Below are positions 45,479 through 54,262 of a stretch of 64,000 bases of DNA, piece by piece. The notes beneath the pieces were generated by a model that did not search any database, was not told the DNA's origin, and worked only from the letters and a program-made list of their open reading frames with translations. Numbering within the stretch: position 1 is the stretch's first letter; each line of letters starts with the position of its first letter. A program made the translations under genes and the position numbers. Location of the stretch: contig JAMPIQ010000003.1 of the NCBI GenBank assembly GCA_024699855.1, positions 124,001-188,000 on the forward strand. Direction: 5' to 3'. This stretch comes from Aphelenchoides besseyi (Eukaryota; Nematoda; Chromadorea; Rhabditida; Aphelenchoididae).

Positions 45479-46527
45479 ATGCCTACAGTTCGAAATAAGC
45501 TTGCAATGATTGTCCTACTTCTGACTTCAATCTTTACGCTTTCGATGTCTCTGCCGTACAATGAGACTTTCGCACAATACATGTTGCCGTTGTCCAGTGC
45601 GTCGGTAGCTCCAAATCCTCAAATTTGTCTGCAGAAACTTTACGCTGGTGCTCAGGTAAGTCGAGCTTCGTCAATCTCGTTTATGTTTACAGTTGGTCAA
45701 ACGTTTCGAATATCTCTGCGACAATACCAATAAGTACACGTGTAGTGGCTATTTGGCTTTGTTGAATGGCGATAGAACGATTGCTGTGGTGTTTCGGTAA
45801 GAGAATGAAAATCGTGATTGAACTTCGATCTTAGAGCATCAATTGATGATCAGGCCCAAACGGAAGAAAAGTACAATTATTTGGGACCGAATTTCTTCGG
45901 AATGGGGCGCGTCCATCAATACTTTCATCACGCTTTCATGCTCTTGTGGAATGGTGGAATGAAAATAGAATTTGAGTCGTTGACTCAACAATATCCCGAC
46001 TACTCGATACATGTTCAAGGACATTCGCTTGGTGCGGCGCTTTCTTCTTTAGCTTCAGCTGCGATCATGTTAGATGGTCGGTTTAGCAATCGTAGAATGT
46101 CTTTCTACAACACTGGGTAAGTTTGCAATTAGGACTCGTAACTGTCAGCTTTGTAGTCAACCACGAGTCGGTGATGCTCAATACGCGGCTGCACATAGTA
46201 GATTGGTAAGTTCATAGCTCGTAATACGATCATTATGTTTGTAGATGCCCGATTTCTATCGAATAACTCATTCTGGAGATACGGTCACTCATCGACCGAG
46301 CATGGATCGGGGATTCATTCATCATGCAAAAGAAGTGAGTTCTGTTGACATTTATTCAACTCGTTGGTTTAGATTTGGTATAACAATGCAATGGAACCGG
46401 GAAGTCCCTATGTGGTCTGTGAATCGGAGTGTCCCGGAGAACGCAATTCGTGGGATGATCATCGTTTATACTTCGGCTTACGTATCGGGGATTACGGTCG
46501 ATCGGAATGTTCAACACACATTCTGTG
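45479..46527 (+). CDS. Secreted class 3 (fungal-type) lipase
   Basis: The six exons have introns of about 38-45 nt. The start MPTVRNKLAMIVLLLTSIFT gives a signal peptide with cleavage near LSMSLP. The catalytic serine lies in VQGHSLGAALSSLA (GxSxG form GHSLG). The Asp is in RITHSGDTVTHRP, and the His is probably in DDHRLYFGLR near the end. NTGQPRVGDAQYA and the DPxVP-like region match the lipase_3 family, widespread in nematodes. C. elegans members act in the gut or epidermis on acylglycerols. Conserved cysteines (CLQKLYAG, CESECPGE, SECSTHIL) suggest disulfide bonds, as expected of an exported enzyme. The start is the first ATG in the signal-peptide frame; an upstream ATG is closed by a stop. 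Confidence 0.92.
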
Positions 46528-47017
46528 AAGTTTTTTGGGTTAACAATAAACGATTTTTGGCCGTGTACTTGTGGATAGAATGAGATACAATTGTTGTTTT
46601 GGTTATGGAATTTAGAAGTCGAATATTTTCTGTTTCTGATCAAAAGTTGACAGAATTATGAAACCAACTTTTAATTCCGAGATTGACTCTTGGAGATCTG
46701 AATACAATTTATCACCATCGAAGTTCACGGGCGTTTGTCTTAGCATTACGAAAACAAAACCGTCGGGTTTGCCACTCGACTGTTTGCTTGAAACTTAAGA
46801 TCGTGCATAAAACTTTGCTCAGAAGCTTCTGATCAGAATAACCTCCGTTTCGACGCTAAGAATCGTTTCAAACGTTTGCGAGCTGTACTCTCGACCTAAT
46901 GCTTTCACTTGGTTAAACACAAGGCCGGTGAGTTTCTCAAAACGAGCGAGTTGGTTGAATCAAGTGCAACGCAGAACTTTATTTTAACTCAAAAGATACC
47001 ATAAACGCAAGAATAAA
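46528..47017. other. Intergenic
   Basis: Contains the 3' end of the lipase gene (AATAAACG at about 46546). Nothing else recognised. Confidence 0.35.
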
Positions 47018-47385
47018 TCAAATGGTAATATCGAATAAACTGTAGGTCTCCGCGATCTCTTCATTCAACTCCATTTCAGCACCGGCTGTAGTGCGTTTTT
47101 TCCTGAAACTCCAACTGACAAGCGAACTGATCAATCGACTTACACCATAAAGTAACCAATTACACAACCAGCTGTACAACTGACAAGTGTGCAAATCAAG
47201 TACGCAAAAAGAAAAAAGTAGTACCAGAAGTAGAACCGTTCGCATTCTTCTTGACTGGAATGCGAAGTTGGAAACAGTTTCTTTTACACTTACGTTAAAT
47301 TTTCACAATAGTCTTTTTTGTAAGGATTAGCAGCAAACGTCACATTTACGATCGAGAAAAGAGCAACGAGAAAAAGACGAAACAT
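47018..47385 (-). CDS. Small type I membrane protein (tandem paralogue 1)
   Basis: Three exons (junctions at about 47255-47293 and 47105-47147) give 96 residues. Signal peptide MFRLFLVALFSIVNVTFAAN, a short extracellular part with two Cys (YCENLTQEEC; NLT is an N-glycosylation site), one membrane helix (YYFFLFAYLICTLVSCTAGC) and a cytosolic tail beginning KKRTT and ending MELNEEIAETYSLFDITI. The neighbour at 47669-48026 has the same exon phases, the same MFRLF(L/V)V start and a similar tail (LKLSEETFEAFV), so the two are tandem duplicates. The tail contains a YSLF Tyr-based motif of the YxxPhi sorting type. Function unknown. Confidence 0.65.
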
Positions 47386-47668
47386 TTCGACCGCACGAAA
47401 GAGACAAATGATTGAGAGATTGTCACGACCAAAAATGAAAATTTTGGTTCAAACGAATTTGCATCCTTCAAATCGCCAACTTCCTATTTATCGAGCTGCA
47501 TAGTTCTAAACAAATTCTTGACTTTCGTAGCCAACAAACATTTCCGATTCTTAAGATGATCCTGAACATCTTTTGCTTTCAAAACACAATCAACGGGCTT
47601 CAGAAGAAGATTCACGTTTATTTTCTGTAAAATCGAAACACATTCATATTTCTGACCACAATCATGAA

Positions 47669-48026
47669 TCAAACAAAAGCTTCAAAGGTCTCTTCGCTCA
47701 GTTTCAACTCTCTGCCAGCACTGTCGCGTTCACTGAACAAAGAGGTTAGTGCGATCAATAGTCGAGCTTACGGAGCTCTGACAAACGCGCAAATACTGCC
47801 GCCAACCGAACTGGAGATAAACGGAGAACAAACGACGCACAAAACCATTACGACCAGTAGATAGATCTCGCTTGTCAGTACTGGCCGATCTGTTGATTCG
47901 ATGCTGAAATATCGGGAACTCAACTCAAAAGATGTTCACATACCAGCTGCCATCATTATCAATATGTTCACAAGCTCTAATCCTGTTGATTGTCAGAGGA
48001 AGTAAGACGACAAAGAGACGAAACAT
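47669..48026 (-). CDS. Small type I membrane protein (tandem paralogue 2)
   Basis: Three exons (introns at about 47905-47944 and 47743-47782) give 92 residues. Signal peptide MFRLFVVLLPLTINRIRACE, a short ectodomain (HIDNDGSCIESTDRPVLTSE), a helix (IYLLVVMVLCVVCSPFISSS) and a tail beginning RAPERDS and ending LKLSEETFEAFV. Architecture and intron phases match the 47018-47385 gene. Just downstream, at about 47484-47630, another open segment (LKPVDCVLKAKDVQDHLKNR, ending MQLDK) could be an alternative last exon spliced from a weak donor before the stop. Confidence 0.6.
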
Positions 48027-48682
48027 TTCGAGCAGCCGCCTCAGAGTTTCTGACAGAACAAGAATGAAATTGGTGAAGTGAGTTAACATTTTCAGATGTT
48101 TTCTGGACAACTCAGAAGTAAAGTTGAACTCAGAATCCTAAGCTTTTGACGTTGTGCACAAGTTATTGATTTACTGCGTGATTGGAAATTGGAACAAATT
48201 TGATTTCGTTACTCGACATAAAAAGAACTAAATTTGATCGCATTTTTCGATGTTAACTTTTGATTGATTTGACTTGTGTACGTTATAAGGAGTTTAAGAA
48301 CATCAAAATAAGGCACAGACGACTAGAAGCCAAGATATGGCCATACGCGTACTCCTCATTTTTCTTATTCTGGGCCACAGATGTGAAGTTCGATTTCTAC
48401 AACCAGCAAGCTGATTGATTGGCAATTAACATCAGAAACGAATCCAATATCATTTAGTTGTTACTGTAAATTACAGTCATCGAAATCAACTATTTTTGTT
48501 GTTATAGTCAATTGCACGAGACTCAATTTTGGAGTATGTTCTCGATTCTAAATTAGCTCCCGGTCAACTTCAGTTCTCCAAACTTTCAACATTACAATCT
48601 TGCAATCTCTTTAATAAGTGTGCCAAATTAGAGCTTGGCATCATCGACAGAAAGAGCTGCATAAACTATTGCAATTTTGAGC
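48027..48682. other. Intergenic
   Basis: AT-rich DNA between the microprotein pair and repeat C. No feature recognised. Confidence 0.4.
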
Positions 48683-49125
48683 GATTTTTGACAAATTCTT
48701 TGACTTTGAAGAGCTCTCATTTCTTCCTCAGTTATCCGCTGGCTACGAGTTTGAACACAATCAATAGCCAGACTTTTGGGCTTCTTATTGATGTAATATA
48801 ACCGTCGGGTGTTGCCAAAATCTCCGAACTACATCGATTTGCGCGATGGACGTGTCGTACAAGGGAATGGGCGGTGTTGTGTATTTTGGCTCATTGGCCG
48901 ATTGGATTCTGTTGATATTCACGTGGTTTTGAGTTCACTAGTGTCTGTTATTGTTCGGTTAATCACAGTCTTTCGTAGTCAGTAGTTCTCGAGGTACAGT
49001 CGATGGAAGTTGACTTCTCGGAGGTTGATGTCTGATAGTTGACATTCTTTTCTGTTACATTTTCAAGTCAATTGTTTCTACTAACTATGTTTAGTCTTTG
49101 CAATGTTCATTCAATTACAGTTATG
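48683..49125 (-). repeat. Dispersed repeat, copy C (inverted partner of copy B)
   Basis: 443 bp whose reverse complement matches copy B (41951-42391) almost base for base, from CATAACTGTAATTGAATGAA to AGAATTTGTCAAAAATC. Copies B and C form an inverted pair with a 6.3-kb interior. Confidence 0.9.
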
Positions 49126-49342
49126 AAGATCAATTTTGGTGGACCGTGTAATCCAAAATGCACTCAAAATTTTCCGCCAGCGATATTCTGAGTATGGATC
49201 GATTGGCAAGGTGACTGGAGACCCAAAAACCAGCTTCAAACAGGACAATGGAAAGTGTTTGCCAGCCAATGACTATAAAAAGTGGTTCAACCAAGTGGTT
49301 GATTGCTAATACTTTTAATCAAATAAAAGATCTGTCTATTAC

Positions 49343-49539
49343 TGTTGAGTCCTTCGATAGTTCCGCACGGCACTCTTGTGTTTTTGGCTTTCTGATTTTC
49401 CCGGTCGGCCCGCGGATGACCGGCCGTCCGATCTTTGTCTCTCTCTCTCTCTCCCTGCTCTGGACGACTTGTGATCTATTGTAATTGCCCCCAATAAACC
49501 TTTCTAGTAACCTGGTCAGGACACTACTCGGGCAAAACA
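49343..49539 (+). mobile_element. Solo LTR with 5-bp target-site duplication
   Basis: The element begins TGTTGAGTCC and ends GGGCAAAACA (TG...CA). It is flanked on both sides by ATTAC (49338-49342 and 49540-49544). Inside are a (CT)n tract at about 49440-49455 and CCAATAAACC at about 49492, a polyadenylation signal placed as in an LTR R region. Its 197 bp are typical of a short LTR left after recombination. Confidence 0.8.
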
Positions 49540-49544
49540 ATTAC

Positions 49545-50184
49545 AAATTCAATCATTGGCTTCTATTGAACTGCTCAAGAAGCTTTTTTGTCGATTTCTT
49601 TTGATCAATTTGACTGCTCTCCACCAACTGATCTTCAACTTCCAAGGCGATCAAACGGTCACATCAGGTGATTGCTTTCCACTCGTTGGTGTTTTGTGTC
49701 AAACGCAACGCCCGTCTTTCGGTGATTCACGAACGTTTTTTGGGCGTCCAAAAACACTTTTACTGCCGAGTTTCCAGAACCTTAGATGCAAAAACGTTCA
49801 GATCCACGAGTTTACGTCAAGACGTCAATTCAATCGATTTCCAGTGCTCTTGAATTGCCGTAGGGATAAAACTTGACATGCAAATTAATACGATTGAAGG
49901 TGTTCAGGGCTCGTTTATGGTGCTGAAAAATGTCTGTGTTTTAGAAGCAAAAATAACTGCTAATCAATTAAAGTCTCGGAAAGAGAATCAACTGTACTAA
50001 CCTGTTTTATGATCGGAAAAAATACTATTAAACGAAATAAAGTCTTTTAAAGAAGGCCTTTACAAAAGCATTAAACGACACTTCGATTAACTAGACAGAC
50101 AGCCGATTGCGTCTAGAAATGAACGGAATGTTGAGCGCGTTGTTCGCAAATTGCGCAATAACAAGGTCTCTCAGAGAACACCAC
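49545..50184. other. Intergenic
   Basis: One plus-strand frame (49556-49876) has no exon features. Nothing recognised. Confidence 0.35.
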
Positions 50185-50872
50185 TCAAATGTTTTCTGTA
50201 AATGCTTTAACCATTCCATCAGTATAAGCACCAATCATTGGCGGTTGTAATTTACAAAACATCTCCAGCCCTTTTTTGATTGCTTTCGAACAACTCTCGT
50301 GTCCACATCCAACTTTCTCGCGCCCATTCGCACTGTTTTTTGATGAATTCTGTGCACGCGGTTGAGAAGACGGATTCTTCCAATTGTTTGGCGAAACAGC
50401 AAATTTTGCTTTTCCATCGAGAACTTGTCTTAAATAATCCAGCAAAATTTTCTTTTGATCTTCCTTGATTTTGTTGGAGATTTCCGTTTCAATTGCGGTT
50501 CGTTGTTCGGTTGAAGGATTTTCATTTTTAACACGTTGATCTTCCATCTTTTGTTGTGGATCTTCTTGAAATTGTCGCGGGCGTTGAAGTTGCTTTAATC
50601 GTGTCGTGAAATGTACTGCGCTTTTTAATTGCGTGTTTCAGATGGTCATATGTGATCGTGAAATCGGACCAACCCTGTGGTCGATTGAAATGAACGGCAG
50701 ACGAAAAGCGTTTGCAGCTTCGAACGTCTGCGCATGGGAGTTCTGTTTGAGGTGTTAGTAGACGAGTGGAGCCATGTAATGGACTAGTCATTGACTTTTG
50801 TACTGTCGATTTGACACCGTTTCGCCGTATCCTCTTCTTGACCTTCAAATTTGGCCTTAAGAGCGACTGCAT
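50185..50872 (-). CDS. Unrecognised Lys/Gln-rich protein
   Basis: The upstream frame (50528-50872) starts MQSLLRPNLKVKKRIRRNGV and contains GWSDFTITYDHLKHAIKKRS. The downstream frame (50185-50547) contains NKIKEDQKKILLDYLRQVLD and CGHESCSKAIKKGLEMFCKL. The two are in different phases, and the second can be traced back to PRQFQEDPQQKMEDQRVKNE. They probably belong to one gene joined by a splice or broken by an indel near 50560-50630. The C-terminal half is charged and helical. No family recognised. Confidence 0.4.
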
Positions 50873-51031
50873 TTATGTTAAGAAGAGGTAGTCGAAGATG
50901 CTTAATCTCAGTAGCAACCGACCACAGACAATTATATTGTGGTAGATAGAATTCTTTTTAACATCTTACGTACCGTTTTCAGTTACTCGAATTGACATGA
51001 GTCTTCGAGAGTGCGTCTTTTGCCATTTCCC

Positions 51032-52363
51032 TCACTCCGACGGTAGAGCGGAGAGTAAAATTTTGGTGCGAACATGCGATCTGCCATTATAAAATAGACG
51101 TTCAACAAGTCGCCAACTATTCAGAGTATCAGTCGTATGTTCAAAGCGGTCTATGCATTGCCTACACCGTTCCATCGGCTGCTCTTCTTGGTCGTTGTGT
51201 TTCGGGAGTTTTTGTTGATGCGATAAAGACAATTTCCGGGAATATGACATTAAATGCTATGATTAAGAAGTTTGGCGATGGGAATAGTCTTGTTGCTTCA
51301 GATGAACATGTTGCAGCGAATTTAAAGTAAATCCTCTTCTTTCGACAGTATTCTAATTTGAAAAATTTTCAGCGTCGTTGAGAAGATTGCCAGTGCTGAT
51401 AACGCTGCTACTTTCCAAAAGATTGTTGTTGACATTTTGGTATCTTGGCAAAAAAATTGTCGTTCTGTTGGCAGCCGCGCGTTTGGCAAAGAACGCAGTA
51501 ATCTTTGTAGCTTATGATTACAGCAGAATGGTTCGTTTAATTTGCTGGCTTCTTAACGTTCTTTAGATTGTCGCCTTAACTTCAGACACTACTGATCGTA
51601 ACCGTTTGTCTCCACTACAATCCGCATTGAGTAAGAAAGATAACCGATGATCTGTAATGAACATTTCAGCTGGTGGAATGACCAGTGCATTTGCTGTCTT
51701 TACTCGCTGTCCAACTGAACTGATCAAATGTGAAATTCAAACGATGCACGAATTGCATCCAAAAAACCACAGGTTAGTTCATTGTGTTAACCTCTTTGAT
51801 TTCCAATTTCAGTGGTGCTTTACGTTTATGTCGTGAGTTGATACGAAAAGAAGGATTTAACGGTTTGTTCACTGGTTATACGGCGACATTGCTGCGACAA
51901 TCGTTGGGTAACTCCATTCTTTTTGGTGAGTATTCTAGAAAACTCGATTGTTGAATTTTACAGGTGTCTACGAAACCGCACGTGAATTTGCACGCCGCGA
52001 AGGTGAACGACGAGATCAGATCGGTATGTTCGTAACATTTAAGTTCGCTAATTGGATTCAGGAATTTCACGAACAATGTTCTGCGGTGGACTTAGTGGAT
52101 TTGTTTATTGGACTTCAATTTATCCGATTGATGTACTGAAGTCACGAATTCAAGTTTATGGCTCTGGCACATTGCTCACTACTCTCTTACATCTGATTCG
52201 TGAAGACGGTAAGAATAACATCTGAATTAAAGTGTATTGATGATTTCAGGAATATCTGCACTATTCAAAGGTTTCTTTCTGACGGTCCTTCATTTCGAAC
52301 GGTGCTTTATTACTGATCTACGAGAACACCAAAGGGTTGTTTTACCATGTTAGTGAATCCTGA
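51032..52363 (+). pseudogene. Mitochondrial carrier (ornithine-transporter-like), frame-disrupted
   Basis: The clear part runs from about 51370. AVIFVAYDYSRM is followed, over introns of 40-50 nt, by AGGMTSAFAVFTRCPTELIK (carrier signature PxExxK), the helix-rich GLFTGYTATLLRQSLGNSIL, then SGFVYWTSIYPIDVLKSRIQ (PxDxxKxR) and EDGISALFKGFF. These match mitochondrial ornithine carriers (ORC1/ORNT1; PTELVKC, YPVDCIKSRIQ). The last helix (ISNGALLLIYENTKGLFYHV, stop at 52361-52363) is only in frame after a slip at about 52285-52295. The first repeat is hard to read: 51032-51330 has an open frame with GVFVDAIKT but no good PxDxxK motif. It is therefore either a degraded gene or one with sequence errors. 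Confidence 0.6.
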
Positions 52364-52861
52364 ACACGAGAATTGAAACAATAAACTTTGTTTCCGTTTC
52401 TGAATTCCAAGTCCGCTAATGCGAGTGGTAGTGAGTTTGAAGTGTACAATGAATTCTTGTTTCGAAATCTTGTCAACGACGTTTTTGAACTGTAAACCCA
52501 AACGTTTCGTCCAACCAATCCCGGACTGCAGCCGAAAAATGCGGGGATCCCTTCGCGCCGTCCACTCGTTCCTTATATCTCGCGCTTGTTGTTTTTTATC
52601 TTTTAGTTGCAATAAAAAGTTCTCTCTTGCTGGTCGGTCATTTTTTCGCTTGCTGGCTTTCGCGACGAGTCGGCAAGACGTATAAAGACAAACGGATAGG
52701 ATAACACCATTTAAAGCAAATATCGGAATAAATTATTCATTCCATTACAATACCCAAGTAAATAACTATGCAGAAATAGTTGATTATTTTTGGAATCGAC
52801 TAAAAACTATGCGTGAATATTCGGATTGTTACGAAAACAAAAACTCACGTACGGTAATTTA
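52364..52861. other. Intergenic
   Basis: Contains AATAAACTTTG at about 52379 for the upstream gene. A plus-strand frame at 52419-52685 has no exon features. Confidence 0.35.
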
Positions 52862-52993
52862 CAGTGCTTGGACAAAAGTATTGGGACAGGGAAGAAAATC
52901 GATTGCAATTACATTTCTTCACGTTGACATTTGGCCTGGTTTTTTCTTGGCGTTGACTGGCAAAATCATCAATTTTTCCTGCTTTACCAAAAT

Positions 52994-54225
52994 GTTGACC
53001 GACCAAGAAATTGCGAAGGTCCGTCAACTCTACGACAGTCTCAAGGCCTATCAAGCAGTTGCCAAAAAAACTCGGACATTCCAAGTACATAATCATGAGC
53101 GTGATCAACCAACAACCGCGTAAGTCCATGGGTCGTCAAAAAAATACACTGGTCGCCTTCGCCGTCGGATTAAACGCCATGTGATCTTCGAACCCCGCTC
53201 CGATCACCTTGTCACTTTGCGTAGCATCAAGGAAAATTTGGAGCTGGATGTAAGCCGCCGAACAATTCGCCAATGGTTGAACCGTGACAACGTCTTCTAT
53301 CATCACATCTAAAAGAAAGTTTCGCTGACTTTGACGCATCGCCAAAATTGCCTCAACTGTGCACGTCGACATTTGATTGCTGGCACGGACTTTTCAACTT
53401 GGATCTTCTCCGATGAGAAACGATTTTGTTTAGATGGCTCTGACAATTTTGGATCATACGTGTTTGGGATAAAGCCAAAAATCCCCTGTTGGAAATGACT
53501 GGTTCCCGACAGGAACCGTTCCGCCTTCCCTTCTTGGTCTTAGGCCGCGTTCCTTGAGGTGGACTCGCGTTGTTGTCGTTTTTTTCCTGAGCTCTAGTTT
53601 TTATTTTTTCCCTTATATTTATTTGGGTTACTTATTGTTCGTCTAATAAAGTGTTGCTTAAAAACCATTCGGAACCAAGGACGTTAATTTGGAGCGCATC
53701 AAACGCCAAAATGGGCGGTAGATCAGTCATGATGCTTGATGCAATTTCATCTACCGGTAAACTCCTGATTACGGTGTTTTTTGACCATCTATTCAAAATT
53801 TATAAACACGGTCTTTGCTTTTAGGAGTGCAAGAGCGAATACAAGGCGACTGACTATCTCTCCGACCTTAAAACGACGTTTATCCCGTGGGCGAAGAAAG
53901 ACATGAAGAACAGGAAGTGGGCTTGGCAACAAGATCGCGCCCCAATTCATACCGCTCACATTGTTTCCGCCTACTTTCACGAGCAGAGCATTACCACTGC
54001 TGACTGGCCATCACGTAGTCCCGATTTGAGTCCGATTGAAAATGTATGGAAGCTGATGAAAGACGTAATCTACAAGAAAGGCCAATACAACACAAAGCTC
54101 AAATTCTGGCCGCCATCAAACGATCCACGCAGAATATCAAACGCGAAACGATTAAGCAATTCTTTTGCGGTATGAACAAACGTCTCTTGGAGGTGGTAGA
54201 AGCAAAAGGTGGTCAAATTTAAAAG
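52994..54225 (+). pseudogene. Tc1-like transposase pseudogene
   Basis: MLTDQEIAKVRQLYDSLKAY opens the DNA-binding part. Later segments give FSTWIFSDEKRFCLDGSDNF (first Asp), NRKWAWQQDRAPIHTAHIVS (second Asp) and RSPDLSPIENVWKLMKDVIY (Glu), spaced as DD34E. Frame changes occur near 53120 and 53320 (with a stop), and at the 53500-53677 insert. A further slip lies near 54130. The element cannot encode an active transposase. Confidence 0.88.
53500..53677. mobile_element. LTR-like or MITE-like insert inside the Tc1 element
   Basis: It begins TGGTTCC and ends GGAACCA, a perfect 7-bp terminal inversion, and contains TCTAATAAAG (about 53643), as an LTR would. Transposase sequence stops at KPKIPCWK before it and resumes at NLERIKRQNGR after it. 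No exact target-site duplication was found (ATGAC versus AGGAC). Confidence 0.6.
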
Positions 54226-54262
54226 ATTTTCTTCCGTGTCCCAATACTTTTGTCCAGCACTG

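Larger units (their letters stand above)
52862..54262 (+). mobile_element. Tc1-like DNA transposon, second family, with a nested insertion
   Basis: The ends are CAGTGCTTGGACAAAAGTAT on the left and CAGTGCTGGACAAAAGTATT on the right (reverse complement), identical apart from a 1-bp gap. They are flanked by TA (52860-52861, 54263-54264). The body holds a broken Tc1-type transposase interrupted by a 178-bp insert. Confidence 0.9.
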
